Source: CALMFG01 sp963674805
GTDB lineage: Bacteria > Bacillota > Clostridia > Christensenellales > CALMFG01
Assembly (NCBI GenBank): GCA_963674805.2
Contig: CAXXNY010000026.1
Location: 62,001 to 126,000 of the forward strand
Length of the DNA stretch: 64,000 nt
Reading direction: 5' to 3'
The notes under the pieces were generated by a model, which worked only from the letters and a program-made list of their open reading frames with translations, did no database searches and was not told where the DNA came from. Positions 34,223-43,925 of this stretch are shown here, in pieces. Made by a program: the position numbers and the translations under genes. Every line of letters starts with the position of its first letter. Positions within the stretch are counted from its first letter, which is position 1.

Positions 34223-35302
34223 TTATATGATTATCAAATTTCTGCTTAATTTGTTAAAGCTGATACCGCCGTCTTTCCCGACCAGGCACATATCCTCAAT
34301 CCTGATCCCAAATCTGCCTTTAAAATAAACACCGGGTTCAATGGTGATCACCATATTTTCTTCGATTATCTCGTCGCTCAAAGGGCTTAACGTGGGTGCC
34401 TCATGAATAAATAGACCGACCCCGTGACCGAGACCGTGTCCAAAATTCGCCCCATATCCGGCATCTTCAATGATGCTTCGCGCTGTTGCATCCAAATCCC
34501 TTGCAGATATACCGGGCTTAATCGCTTCAAACGCGCTTTTCTGCGCAATTTTGACTATATCATAACCTTTTTTTTGTTCGCTGTCCAGCCCTCCGATTGC
34601 AATTGTACGCGTACAGTCGGTACAGTAATTTTTATACTTACAGCCGAAATCCAAAGTCAGTAAATCACCGTTTATAAGTACGCGGCTGGTCAGCGGCGCA
34701 TGCGGAAGCGCACCATTTTCGCCGCCTGCAACAATCGGCCGGAAGGATAATTCACATCCTTTTTGATTAAAGCGGTACGTCATCTCCGTAAAAATATCCA
34801 TTTCGGAGATTCCGGCACGAATAACGGTTAATAAATCCGAAAAAACAGCATCGCTGATTTTTGCGCCTTCGCTCATAATCGTGATTTCTTCTCGGCTTTT
34901 AATGATGCGCATGGTTTTCAGGATTGCAGAGATATCCTGAAATCCATCGACATAAAGGGATGACTGGAGCACATCAAAATCCAACAGGGTCACATGCTCG
35001 TTTTCGATACCGATGATACTCACATCATGCTTCTTTAGTTTTTCGTTGATTTTAAGATACCGGTCGGATCTGCCGGTTTCAATGACATCAAAACCTGCGG
35101 CCTGCGATTCGGCCTGTTCGGTATAACGTGAATCGGTGAATAAATACCGGCCGTCAGGCACAATCAGTAATTGCGTATCATCACCCGTGAATCCGCTATA
35201 ATAAAAGACATGCGCATCACAGGTGATAAACGCTCCATTAATCTCTTTTTCTTCTAACGCATCGACTAAATTGCCACATCTTTTTTGGTTGATATCAGAC
35301 AT
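34223..35302 (-). CDS. M24 aminopeptidase P / Xaa-Pro dipeptidase family
   Basis: This 359-residue metallopeptidase has a creatinase-like N-terminal domain (about 1-130) and the pita-bread catalytic domain. Metal ligands are seen in LTLDFGCKYKNYCTDCTR (two Asp), GHGLGHGVGLFIHE (His), ITIEPGVYF (Glu) and GIRIEDMCLV (Glu). It probably removes N-terminal residues before Pro. It overlaps the end of nfo by eight bases and precedes efp, which may matter since both deal with proline-containing peptides. Confidence 0.92.
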   Translation of the reverse strand: MSDINQKRCGNLVDALEEKEINGAFITCDAHVFYYSGFTGDDTQLLIVPDGRYLFTDSRYTEQAESQAAGFDVIETGRSDRYLKINEKLKKHDVSIIGIENEHVTLLDFDVLQSSLYVDGFQDISAILKTMRIIKSREEITIMSEGAKISDAVFSDLLTVIRAGISEMDIFTEMTYRFNQKGCELSFRPIVAGGENGALPHAPLTSRVLINGDLLTLDFGCKYKNYCTDCTRTIAIGGLDSEQKKGYDIVKIAQKSAFEAIKPGISARDLDATARSIIEDAGYGANFGHGLGHGVGLFIHEAPTLSPLSDEIIEENMVITIEPGVYFKGRFGIRIEDMCLVGKDGGISFNKLSRNLIII

Positions 35303-36140
35303 TTTCGTACATCGCTTTCATTTTTTGTGCATCTTCCGCCATGGTGCCCTTGGATTCGCAGATAAAAGTCGGTGTTAATCCGCGCTTCTTAATCTGTTTG
35401 GCCAGCGGCGCAAAATCCGGTCCGAAACCGGCATCGTCGAATATCCGGTGCCGCCGTTCTCCGGCGTCCGTAAACTCAATCTTGCTGAAATGGCTGTGAA
35501 AGTTTTGGTATTTAAACTCGGGCAGCGCATCTTCCATAGTGTCGAGAATTTCACAATAATCCGCTTCGCTTTTAATCGCACCCAGTCCGCGTGCATGCAG
35601 ATGTCCAAAGTCGATTGTCGGGAATATCATATCATCGATCGCACATAACTGCATGATTTCTTTCAGGCTGCCGTTCTGCCGCTTCTTCCCCATGGTTTCC
35701 GGGCACAACAGTAAATCTGCGTATCCGTTTTTTTTAAATAATTTTACGATCTGCGTAAGCGCATTCACGATATTCTCAAATGCACGTTCACGCGGCATTT
35801 TGGCAAAACTTCCCGGATGAAAAACCAGCCGTTTGCCGCCCATGAGTTTAAGATATTTTGCACTGGTTAATAAGTATTCAATATTCTTCTCATGTTTTTC
35901 GCGTTCTTCGGCCGCAAGGTTAATATAGTAAGGCGCATGAGCACTGACCGATACGCCGTACCCGGCCGCTGCTTCTTTTATTTTTACTGCGGTCTCTTCC
36001 TTCAGATTGACGCCTCGGCCGAACGAATATTCAAACGCATTCAGCCCCTTTTCACTTAGCCACTGGAATGCCTGATAGGTATGCTTATACCCTTGCGCAT
36101 AAAAGCTTTCTGAATTTCCTGATGGCCCAAAGCGTATCAT
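35295..36140 (-). CDS. nfo: Deoxyribonuclease IV (AP endonuclease family 2)
   Basis: This 281-residue TIM-barrel enzyme incises DNA at abasic sites. Zinc-ligand segments are visible: SAHAPYYINLA, LVFHPGSF, LLCPETMGK, TIDFGHLHARG, NFHSHFSKIEF and FICESKG. Length matches endonuclease IV. It is the first gene of the nfo-M24-efp run. Confidence 0.92.
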   Translation of the reverse strand: MIRFGPSGNSESFYAQGYKHTYQAFQWLSEKGLNAFEYSFGRGVNLKEETAVKIKEAAAGYGVSVSAHAPYYINLAAEEREKHEKNIEYLLTSAKYLKLMGGKRLVFHPGSFAKMPRERAFENIVNALTQIVKLFKKNGYADLLLCPETMGKKRQNGSLKEIMQLCAIDDMIFPTIDFGHLHARGLGAIKSEADYCEILDTMEDALPEFKYQNFHSHFSKIEFTDAGERRHRIFDDAGFGPDFAPLAKQIKKRGLTPTFICESKGTMAEDAQKMKAMYENV

Positions 36141-36232
36141 TTAATCTGTCCTTTCGGTCTTTTGTCTCATCACATTTTATCGGAACCTACGACAATACGC
36201 AATGTTTGACTTTAATGCGCATTCAAAACCGC

Positions 36233-36262
36233 TTGATTTTATAAAACCAATTATGGTATATT
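36233..36262 (+). promoter_or_regulatory. Promoter of gpsA
   Basis: TTGATT (36233-36238), 18 bases, TATATT (36257-36262), 22 bases before the ATG. Confidence 0.55.
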
Positions 36263-36284
36263 TCATGAATTGAGGTAAGTTAAA

Positions 36285-37277
36285 ATGTCAAAGATTACGA
36301 TATTAGGAACAGGAAGCTGGGGCTGCGCACTCGCTCATGTGCTTTTAAGCAACGGCCATGATGTCATGTTCTGGGGGCGGAACAAAGACCAGGTCAAAAT
36401 GATCAGCCAGGGCGGCTCGGTTCATTTGGACGATTTTAAGTTCAGCAGCACACCGAAAGCAACCGAAAATATTCAAGAGGCGGCGGAATTCTCGGACGAT
36501 ATTTTAATCGCCCTCCCTTCTCATGCCGTATTAGAAGTTTTAAATGCGCTCTCGTCTTATATTACTCGCCCTAAGCGGTTTATCTGTGCGAGTAAGGGGT
36601 TGGAACCGACATCGCTCATGCGTATCTCTGAGGTGGTTTACGAAACCATACCCGTTGATTATATTGAATCCTATGTACTGCTTTCCGGTCCGTCACACGC
36701 CGAGGAAGTCATCCGGCAGGACATCACCGCCGTTACGTCGGTATCATACAGCGAGCAAGCCGCGGTTGATGTGCAAACCTTGTTCTCTAATGATTTTTTC
36801 CGGGTATATACGCATACCGATTTAAAAGGCGCTGAACTCTGCGGTGCGATGAAAAACGCGATGGCAATCGGTGCCGGTATATTGGACGGTATCGGCTATG
36901 GCGATAATGCAAAATCGGCTTTTATTATCCGTTCTATCAATGAAATGACGCGTCTCGGCACGCGTATGGGCATTGAAGCGTCAACGTTATACGGTCTTGC
37001 CGGTATGGGTGATGCGATTGTAACCTGCATATCCAAGTTTTCGCGCAACCGGAACTGCGGTGAAATGATTGGCAAAGGATTGCCTGTTGAGGAGGCAATC
37101 AAAGCCCAGGGCATGACGGTGGAAGGGATTCCGGCAATCCGGTCCTTTTACCGGCTGACACGCGAATACGGCGTTAAAATGCCGATTATCGAAGAGTTAT
37201 ATCAGGTGGTGTACGGCGGTAAGGACGTCAGCCATTCGCTGAACGATCTGATGACGCGTGACTTAAAACCGGAATAA
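36285..37277 (+). CDS. gpsA: Glycerol-3-phosphate dehydrogenase [NAD(P)+]
   Basis: This 330-residue enzyme makes sn-glycerol 3-phosphate for phospholipids. The Rossmann motif is ILGTGSWGCALA, with VLLSGPSHAEEV and the catalytic Lys in LCGAMKNAMAIGAGILDGI. Length is normal. Its stop codon directly abuts the stop codon of the convergent glycosyltransferase, with no terminator visible between them. Confidence 0.96.
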   Translation: MSKITILGTGSWGCALAHVLLSNGHDVMFWGRNKDQVKMISQGGSVHLDDFKFSSTPKATENIQEAAEFSDDILIALPSHAVLEVLNALSSYITRPKRFICASKGLEPTSLMRISEVVYETIPVDYIESYVLLSGPSHAEEVIRQDITAVTSVSYSEQAAVDVQTLFSNDFFRVYTHTDLKGAELCGAMKNAMAIGAGILDGIGYGDNAKSAFIIRSINEMTRLGTRMGIEASTLYGLAGMGDAIVTCISKFSRNRNCGEMIGKGLPVEEAIKAQGMTVEGIPAIRSFYRLTREYGVKMPIIEELYQVVYGGKDVSHSLNDLMTRDLKPE

Positions 37278-38561
37278 TCAATATTCCTCGCAAATCAAAT
37301 TAATGGTTTCTTTCAAATGCTGCCGGATATCGCTTGCGCTATGGTTTTTCATAGCGATGTCATAGGCGCGTTTGACCAGTTTATCCCGCATGTTTTTATC
37401 ATTGACAATACGTCCGACCGCCTGGTTTAACATATGCGGGCTGTCCTCGGTCACCGTGAGCCCGAATCCGGTTTTCAATGCGTAATCCATTAGTCCGGTC
37501 TTTGGCGACGCAAATACCAATATCGGGATTTTCGCCATCATATAAATCTGCACCTTGCTGGACAGCGCAAGCCGTGTATATGCGATATCGTGAGGATCGA
37601 AGGATTCAACCAGGACCAATACATGCGCTTTTGAAAGCGTTTTAGGCACTTGCGTATGGTGCGGAGTGTCAAAGAATTTCACAAAACCGTAGGTTTCCAG
37701 CAATTCAATATCTTCTTTATAGGCATTCGACGAATAAATACGAAACTCCGGATTATTGATGCCGGACTGTTTAATCGCTTCTGCGATTTTTGCATATTCT
37801 CCGCTTCGCCCGGGGCGGCTGTTGCCGATATAAAGAAATATTGTTTTTTTATCCGGGTCATGTTTATCCGGCTTAACAAACCGTGACGGTTCATCTGCAC
37901 AAAATAAAGATTCAAACGGTACATGAAAAATCTGCTCAAAATAGTCCTTCATGCCGGGGCAGATGACATAGCGCTTCACAGCACCTTTCAGTGTGCGTTT
38001 TAAGCAGTGTTTTCTGATACCCGAAACAATCGGCCGTAATGCGCCTTTCACGTCTGCGACCAGCCAATTATCTTCCTGCTGGATGATATAAGGAATGCGC
38101 CTTTTTTTTGCGATAAACCGTGCCAGTCTTGCGCCGTAACAATCCGCAACGGTGGAAAACACAATCTCCGGACAAAATTCATTTAAAAAAATTTTTAAGC
38201 GTTTTGAATAAACGGGATACATAAAAAGACCCGCCAGCATCTTCAGCGTTTTCGTTAAACCGTACTTTTGAGGTGTGTGCTTTGATTCCTGTGCATTTTG
38301 AGCCGGATTTTCATTGAATGCGACCGGACGGACAAGACCTTTAAGCAGTCGTCCGCCAAAGCGTTCAGACATTGTTATATGAAAAGTATATCCCGCAAAA
38401 TCATTGCTTTCATCTGCTTTCGCAAAGGTCATCATCGCAAGTGCGCTTTTATCCCAGTCCTTAAACCATGAACCTCTGGATGCACCCTGCGCGGAATATG
38501 GGGTGACGGGAACATTGCTGATCGTTAATACCCGCCTGTATGGAACCGTATTATTATTCAC
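37278..38561 (-). CDS. Glycosyltransferase (GT4-like)
   Basis: This protein of about 427 residues starts at a GTG (38561) after an AGGAG site; an ATG at 38588 is the alternative. Two Rossmann-like halves are inferred: an acceptor half with IVFSTVADCYGARLARF, and a donor half with IFLYIGNSRPGR and a late segment LIEALS-like SSKVQIYMMAKIPILVFASPKTGL. The motifs fit retaining GT-B enzymes of the GT4 type, but conserved EX7E residues are weak. Expected role: adding a sugar to a surface glycan at the cytoplasmic membrane. It ends the glycan locus. Confidence 0.72.
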   Translation of the reverse strand: MNNNTVPYRRVLTISNVPVTPYSAQGASRGSWFKDWDKSALAMMTFAKADESNDFAGYTFHITMSERFGGRLLKGLVRPVAFNENPAQNAQESKHTPQKYGLTKTLKMLAGLFMYPVYSKRLKIFLNEFCPEIVFSTVADCYGARLARFIAKKRRIPYIIQQEDNWLVADVKGALRPIVSGIRKHCLKRTLKGAVKRYVICPGMKDYFEQIFHVPFESLFCADEPSRFVKPDKHDPDKKTIFLYIGNSRPGRSGEYAKIAEAIKQSGINNPEFRIYSSNAYKEDIELLETYGFVKFFDTPHHTQVPKTLSKAHVLVLVESFDPHDIAYTRLALSSKVQIYMMAKIPILVFASPKTGLMDYALKTGFGLTVTEDSPHMLNQAVGRIVNDKNMRDKLVKRAYDIAMKNHSASDIRQHLKETINLICEEY

Positions 38562-38671
38562 AAAGAATAAATCTCCTTTTGAAGTCATCTTAGGTGTGCT
38601 TATACACAGCTCTACGAGCTGCTTTAAATATATTAACCAAGTCTAATGACGCCGTTGATTCCGCGTTTATT

Positions 38672-39877
38672 TTAGGCTTTCATAAATAAATCAATATATT
38701 GTTGATAATTCTTTTTATTACCAAAAAATTTATTAACTCGCGTAACACCTTTTTTGCTCAAAGCGTTTATATCGGCTAAACGCAGTGTATGAATTGCATC
38801 TAAAATATTTTCGCCGGTAGACGCCGTTTCCAGAATTACGCCACAGTCACCTACTACTTCAGGAATGGCGGTCGCATCATATCCAATAACCGGAGTCCCG
38901 CAAGCCATTGCTTCAGCATTTACATTGCCGAAGCTATCCTCATATGATAAATTGACAAATACATCGCACATACTGTACGCATCAGCTAAATCCTGAATAT
39001 CATTGATATATGAAATTGGCACGACACGGTTATTAAAAAACTTAATGTATTTTTTTTGTGCGCCAATCAGGCAAATAACCATATCATCGTTTAAATTATT
39101 AATGATATACTGTGATTTTTCAAAGTTGCGTTTGTCAAACCACTTATTTGCCATACCTAAAATAATAAACTTGTCTTCCGAAATGCCATATTTTTTTCTG
39201 GATTTAATATTTCCCCTAGGCTTAAAGATAGTCGTATCAACACTGTTATAGATACGCGTAATTGGATGCACATTTAAAAAAGACTCTCCTGCAAGTTCAG
39301 CCAGCCAATCTGAAGGACATACGATTTTCATATTCTTTGGAAGCTGAAAATAGTATTTCTTATCCCGCCATGATTCACGTGACCGGTCAAAAATCAGGCT
39401 GATCGGGTATTCTCTTAACTGCGGACAATGGCTACAGCCGGTTTTCCATTTATCGCATTTAACATAATTAAAATGAGCGCAATGGCCGGTCATTGCCCAA
39501 CAATCATGAAGCGTCCAGATTACAGGAACATTGGATTCTGCCAGATAAGAGAACAAGACCGGAATATTGATGTAATGCCCGTGCACCTGGCCCAAAAGAA
39601 TTACATCCGGATTGAAGCTTATTAGCCGTTTAATTAGTCTTTTTGTTGCCCCCTTAGAATAAAACGCATGCTTACCTAAAAGCCGTGTTTTTAGAACATG
39701 TAATTTCACATCTAAATCTGTATTAAACCTAACAGCATTTTTATAAGCTGTCTTTCTTAATCCATAAAAAACATACGGTGAAAAGCCCTGCTTTTCTGCA
39801 AGTTGTGCGATATCCAATGTTATTCTGCCTGTACTTGAAAATCCACAGACAGAGTTTATTAAAGCTAGTTTTTTCAT
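38672..39877 (-). CDS. Glycosyltransferase family 4
   Basis: This 401-residue GT-B enzyme starts at the ATG at 39877 after AGGA. It carries LHDCWAMTGHCAHF followed by a Cys-rich patch (CDKWKTGCSHCPQ), a pattern common in WcaC-like surface polysaccharide transferases, and a donor-site motif DSFGNVNAEAMACGTPVIGYD with the EX7E spacing. The Cys patch may bind metal. It lies six bases after the hydroxyacid dehydrogenase gene. Confidence 0.88.
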   Translation of the reverse strand: MKKLALINSVCGFSSTGRITLDIAQLAEKQGFSPYVFYGLRKTAYKNAVRFNTDLDVKLHVLKTRLLGKHAFYSKGATKRLIKRLISFNPDVILLGQVHGHYINIPVLFSYLAESNVPVIWTLHDCWAMTGHCAHFNYVKCDKWKTGCSHCPQLREYPISLIFDRSRESWRDKKYYFQLPKNMKIVCPSDWLAELAGESFLNVHPITRIYNSVDTTIFKPRGNIKSRKKYGISEDKFIILGMANKWFDKRNFEKSQYIINNLNDDMVICLIGAQKKYIKFFNNRVVPISYINDIQDLADAYSMCDVFVNLSYEDSFGNVNAEAMACGTPVIGYDATAIPEVVGDCGVILETASTGENILDAIHTLRLADINALSKKGVTRVNKFFGNKKNYQQYIDLFMKA

Positions 39878-39883
39878 CAAATC

Positions 39884-40810
39884 CTATTTATTCTCTTTAT
39901 TTTCCATATAGGTTTTTAAATTCTCATAACAGCGTTCAAAAAGGCGCTCATATATCTTTTCTGACATAAACGAATTGTGCGGGGACAAATACACGTTATC
40001 CAGTGTCCATAATTCGCTTTCGGGGCTCAGCGGTTCTTCATAAGTCACGTCAAGCGCAGCACCTAAGAATTTGCCATCTTTAAGATGTTTAATTAACGCG
40101 GCCTCATCCACCAACATACCGCGGGAAATATTGATAAAAACACTGCCGTCCTTCATTTTAGCGAAAAAAGCATCATTAAAATACTGATGCATGGACTCAT
40201 CATATGGCAATGACAGGATTACAATATCGCACTCACCGATGGCATCATCCAGTTTCGTCATCGTATAATGCTCATCAAGAAATTCATCCTGTTTTTTAGA
40301 TCGGGAGAATCCGATAATTTTCACGCCAAATGCTTTAAGCCGTTTTGCCGCTTCCCTGCCGATACTGCCGTAACCGATAATTCCCACTGTCTTGCTGTTT
40401 AATTCTAACATGCCGCGGTCTTTATCTGATTTCTTTTGGGACTGTATCTGATCAAAATAACGGCTATGCTTATAGATTTCAAGGATACGCATTAATACAA
40501 ATTCCGCAATCGGGATACTGTAAACATCGGTTGCGCGCTTAACCGTAATACCAAGCTCATTTACCGCATCCATCGGGACACGATCTGTTCCAACTGAAAA
40601 AAGCTGGATTTGTTTTAAAGATTTAAATTCCCGAATATCATAATGGTTGAATATACTGCTGTTAAACATATATTCAATTTCACTGATATCGCAGTCCGGC
40701 GGTGTGCCGTTATCAATGTGAACATATAAATCCAGGCCTTCTATTTGTTTCAGTTTTTCGATCAGCGGGTCACTGAAAATCATACGGCTTGCGCTGTAGA
40801 TGGCTTTCAC
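39884..40810 (-). CDS. D-isomer-specific 2-hydroxyacid dehydrogenase
   Basis: This 308-residue NAD-dependent enzyme has VGIIGYGSIGREAAKRL for NAD binding and the catalytic set Arg (FINISRGMLVDE), Glu (YEEPL) and His (LSPHNSFM). It belongs to the phosphoglycerate dehydrogenase-like superfamily. The substrate is unknown. Its start overlaps the aldolase stop by four bases (ATGA), so the two should be made together, suggesting the dehydrogenase reduces or oxidises a 2-oxo acid linked to the aldolase reaction. Confidence 0.85.
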   Translation of the reverse strand: MKAIYSASRMIFSDPLIEKLKQIEGLDLYVHIDNGTPPDCDISEIEYMFNSSIFNHYDIREFKSLKQIQLFSVGTDRVPMDAVNELGITVKRATDVYSIPIAEFVLMRILEIYKHSRYFDQIQSQKKSDKDRGMLELNSKTVGIIGYGSIGREAAKRLKAFGVKIIGFSRSKKQDEFLDEHYTMTKLDDAIGECDIVILSLPYDESMHQYFNDAFFAKMKDGSVFINISRGMLVDEAALIKHLKDGKFLGAALDVTYEEPLSPESELWTLDNVYLSPHNSFMSEKIYERLFERCYENLKTYMENKENK

Positions 40811-41643
40811 GCTTTTTTCCTCTTAATCATTTCTTTAATTTTTTTAACGCCTTGAATAACAGCAGCGGTGTTCTTCTGATAATCCGATTCGCTGTATGAC
40901 GCTAAGGACGCTTCGAACTCTCTGATGTCTCTGACGCCTGTTTCCATACGATCGCGTATGGCCTTTGTTGTAATGAATTTTCTGGCATCACAGAATGTGC
41001 GGGATAAAATCACCATACCCGATCCCAGGCGGTGATGCTCGGCGATTATCGCTTCCGCCGGAAGCTCTCCTTCACCGACTCTGGCGATGCCACCGAAACC
41101 GTAAAGCGATATATGATGCGACTGAAAAATTTTACAGATGCGTTCCACCGTACCGTCAGCTAATGGCTCAAACATAAAATACTGCTGATATGAAAGATGC
41201 AAATCATTCAGCCCGACGAAATATTCGCTCTCAGGCGCGATTTTAATGATATCTTCTAAGATGTCAACGCTTTCTTTCGTTTCAATCAGCATGCAAGTCC
41301 CGCACCGATCGTCGACTAATTTTAAAAAAAGTTCCACTTCTTCTATCTTTGTAATCATTGGTAGCATGATGATATCAGCGCCGCTTTTGATTACGCTTTC
41401 GATTTCTTCATTTGTTCTGTCATGTATTGGGTTAATCCGTACCAGTAGCTCTGCCGATTTCAACAGAGGTTTTATCACAGATGCGTCTTTTGCGGTATGC
41501 TGTGATTTTACGGTGTCCCTGCCGTGCTGGCGTTCCTGCTTGCCGATAGTTTCAAGATCGACAAATATCCGGTCAACACCGGCCTTTTCGGCAATCACTG
41601 CCACTTCCGGATCATTTGTGATATATAAAAGCTTTAAGTTCAT
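40807..41643 (-). CDS. HpcH/HpaI aldolase / citrate lyase family protein
   Basis: This 278-residue TIM barrel starts at the ATG at 41643 after AGGAT. Features fitting the family include FVDLETIGK, VRINPIHD, IIMLPMITKIEEVE, MLIETKESVDILEDI (metal Glu) and EYFVGLNDLHLS (Asp). Family members split or join 2-oxo acid units such as pyruvate and aldehydes. Location within a glycan locus, between a sugar-phosphate transferase and a hydroxyacid dehydrogenase, suggests a role in making a decorating acid or sugar acid; this is inference. Confidence 0.82.
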   Translation of the reverse strand: MNLKLLYITNDPEVAVIAEKAGVDRIFVDLETIGKQERQHGRDTVKSQHTAKDASVIKPLLKSAELLVRINPIHDRTNEEIESVIKSGADIIMLPMITKIEEVELFLKLVDDRCGTCMLIETKESVDILEDIIKIAPESEYFVGLNDLHLSYQQYFMFEPLADGTVERICKIFQSHHISLYGFGGIARVGEGELPAEAIIAEHHRLGSGMVILSRTFCDARKFITTKAIRDRMETGVRDIREFEASLASYSESDYQKNTAAVIQGVKKIKEMIKRKKA

Positions 41644-41650
41644 ATTTATC

Positions 41651-42307
41651 CTATTTCGCAGTTTTTGAGATATTAACGTTTTCTTCTGCCTTGAAAACGC
41701 GCACACCCGTCAAAATAAATAACCAAATATCATTAAAAAGTGAAATTTTTTTGATGTATTCCACATCCAACGCAATCCGTTTAGACCAGTCCAGCTGTTT
41801 TCTGCCTTTAATCTGGGCTAAGCCGGTGATACCGGGCTTTACAATAAACCGCTGTTTTTGAAAATCCGAGTATTCTTCGACCGGCCAAGGATGGTAAGTC
41901 AGTGTCGGACGCGGCCCGATAAAGCTCATATCGCCTTTAATGATATTTACCAGTTGCGGTATTTCGTCAATACTGGTGCGACGGATAAAATCGCCGACTT
42001 TTGTAACGCGCGTATCACCCTTGAACGAATAAACGCCTGTACCGGTCTTTTCTGCGCCGACCACCATGGAACGAAATTTATACATCCGGAATGGTTTGCC
42101 GCCCTGCCCCAACCGTTCCTGTTTGAAAATCACGCCGCCCCTGCTGTCCAGACATATTAGTAATGCTGTAATTAAAAGCAGCGGAATCAGCAAAATAAAA
42201 AGTAAAATGCCGAAAAAAATATCAAATCCTCTTTTCAGCACTTTTGCATAAATACGCTGGCATACGTTCCAATGGATACCGGTTGTTTCATTTATTTGTT
42301 CTGTCAA
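41651..42307 (-). CDS. Initiating sugar-phosphate transferase (polyprenyl-phosphate type)
   Basis: This 218-residue monotopic membrane enzyme transfers a sugar-1-phosphate from a UDP-sugar to undecaprenyl phosphate, the first step of a surface glycan. After KRGFDIFFG and one hydrophobic re-entrant helix come the family blocks FKQERLGQGGKPFRMYKFRSM, RTSIDEIPQLVNIIKGDMSFIGPRP and VKPGITGLAQIKGR. The small size matches PglC-like enzymes without the large N-terminal membrane domain. First gene of the glycan locus. Confidence 0.93.
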   Translation of the reverse strand: MTEQINETTGIHWNVCQRIYAKVLKRGFDIFFGILLFILLIPLLLITALLICLDSRGGVIFKQERLGQGGKPFRMYKFRSMVVGAEKTGTGVYSFKGDTRVTKVGDFIRRTSIDEIPQLVNIIKGDMSFIGPRPTLTYHPWPVEEYSDFQKQRFIVKPGITGLAQIKGRKQLDWSKRIALDVEYIKKISLFNDIWLFILTGVRVFKAEENVNISKTAK

Positions 42308-42427
42308 ATTGTCCTCTTTGTTTTCTTACTTTTGATCTAAAATTATCTTACCAAAACGTGTCTCTTTATGCAACCCGGACGGTTTTTTGATAAGCTTAAA
42401 AGCGACTGTCCACGAAGCGCCTTTATC

Positions 42428-42456
42428 TTGCATTGAGAAGGCATGTATGGTATCAT
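42428..42456 (+). promoter_or_regulatory. Promoter of tig
   Basis: TTGCAT (42428-42433), 17 bases, TATCAT (42451-42456). An AT-rich CGG/CCG hairpin with T6 (about 42478-42507) lies in the leader. Confidence 0.5.
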
Positions 42457-42522
42457 ATAGGGCAGTTTGTAGAGGAAAAACACGGTTTTTAAGCCGTTTT
42501 TTATCGTTATGGAGGATTATAA

Positions 42523-43806
42523 ATGCAATCAAAACTAGAATCATTGGAAACGAATAAAGTTAAGCTGACCATTGAAGTTAAACCCGATAAATTTGAGGAA
42601 GCCGTTCAGCAGGCTTATATTAAAAAACGCAAGGATATTAAAATAGACGGATTCCGCCCGGGCAAGGCCCCGCGGCCCGTTATTGAACAGCAGTTCGGCT
42701 CCGGCGTGTTTTATGAAGATGCGATTGATATCGCTTTCCCGGATGCATACCGTGCGGCGATTGAAGAACACGACCTGTTCCCTGTGTCCAGCCCGGAACT
42801 TAACATCGAAAAAATCGGCAAGGAAGAGGGCCTCATTTTTACAGCGGAAGTATGGCTGAAACCCGAAGTTAAGCTCGGTGACTATAAAGGTGTTAAGGCC
42901 AAGAAAGAAAAAGCGAACGTTACGGATAAAGACGTGATGGCTGAAATTGAAAAAACAGCGGACCAGAATGCGCGCTGGGTCTCGGTTGACCGTGCCGCTA
43001 AAAACGGCGATATGGTGACGATCGACTTTTCGGGGTTCCTGGACGGCGAACAATTCGACGGCGGAACCGCTGAAAAATATAAATTAGAACTCGGCTCCAA
43101 GTCCTTTATTGAAGGCTTCGAAGACCAGCTGGTCGGTATGCAGAAAGAAGAAGACCGTGATGTCAACGTGACCTTCCCGAAAGACTATCAGGCAGAAAAC
43201 TTAGCTGGCAAGGCGGTTGTTTTTAAGTGTAAACTGCATGAAGTGCAGGAAAAGGAAATGCCGAAGATCGACGACGAATTTGCGCAGGACGTTTCTGAGT
43301 TTGAAACGCTGGATGAATATAAGGCCGACATTAAAGCAAAGATGACCGAATCGGCTGAAATGAACGCGAAAACCGAAACGGAAAACAATGTGGTCGCCGC
43401 TGTTGTTGAAAAAGCGACGATTGAGATTCCTGAAGTAATGGTGGAAAGCCAGATTGATTATCACATTAAACAGTTTGAATATCAGCTGATGTATCAAGGA
43501 TTGAAACTGGATGATTATTTAAAATACACGGATCAGAAAATCGAAAACATCAAAGAACAGTACCGGGAACAGGCCGAAAACACTGTAAAGACACAGCTGG
43601 TCTTAGAAGCAGTGATGAAGGCCGAAAACATGGATGCAACGCCGGAAGAGATTGATGCGGAACTGCAGAAGACGGCTGATAAGATGAAAAAGTCTTTGGA
43701 AGAGTATAAAAAGACAGTTCCGGAAAAGACAATCGAGAATATTGAAACCCGTGTCGCCTTTGACAAAACCATCGACTTCTTGGTTTCTAACGCAAAACTC
43801 TCTTAG
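42523..43806 (+). CDS. tig: Trigger factor
   Basis: This 427-residue ribosome-associated chaperone and prolyl isomerase has the ribosome-binding signature GFRPGKAPRPVIEQQFG, an FKBP domain (NGDMVTIDFSGFLDGEQFDGG, LGSKSFIEGFEDQLVGM) and a long helical substrate-cradling C-terminus. A TGGAGGA site precedes the ATG. The tig-clpP-clpX order is standard for Firmicutes. Confidence 0.96.
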   Translation: MQSKLESLETNKVKLTIEVKPDKFEEAVQQAYIKKRKDIKIDGFRPGKAPRPVIEQQFGSGVFYEDAIDIAFPDAYRAAIEEHDLFPVSSPELNIEKIGKEEGLIFTAEVWLKPEVKLGDYKGVKAKKEKANVTDKDVMAEIEKTADQNARWVSVDRAAKNGDMVTIDFSGFLDGEQFDGGTAEKYKLELGSKSFIEGFEDQLVGMQKEEDRDVNVTFPKDYQAENLAGKAVVFKCKLHEVQEKEMPKIDDEFAQDVSEFETLDEYKADIKAKMTESAEMNAKTETENNVVAAVVEKATIEIPEVMVESQIDYHIKQFEYQLMYQGLKLDDYLKYTDQKIENIKEQYREQAENTVKTQLVLEAVMKAENMDATPEEIDAELQKTADKMKKSLEEYKKTVPEKTIENIETRVAFDKTIDFLVSNAKLS

Positions 43807-43863
43807 GGACACGAAAAAGCGTTAACATTTGGTAAACAATGGTTTGCTATCCTTTGTGACCAA

Positions 43864-43892
43864 TTGACTTATCCTAAAAATAGAATTATGAT
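43864..43892 (+). promoter_or_regulatory. Promoter of clpP
   Basis: TTGACT (43864-43869), 17 bases, TATGAT (43887-43892), 33 bases before the ATG. No CtsR operator was recognised nearby. Confidence 0.65.
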
Positions 43893-43925
43893 GTTGCTGA
43901 CTTTTTAAATAAGGAGTATAGCGAA

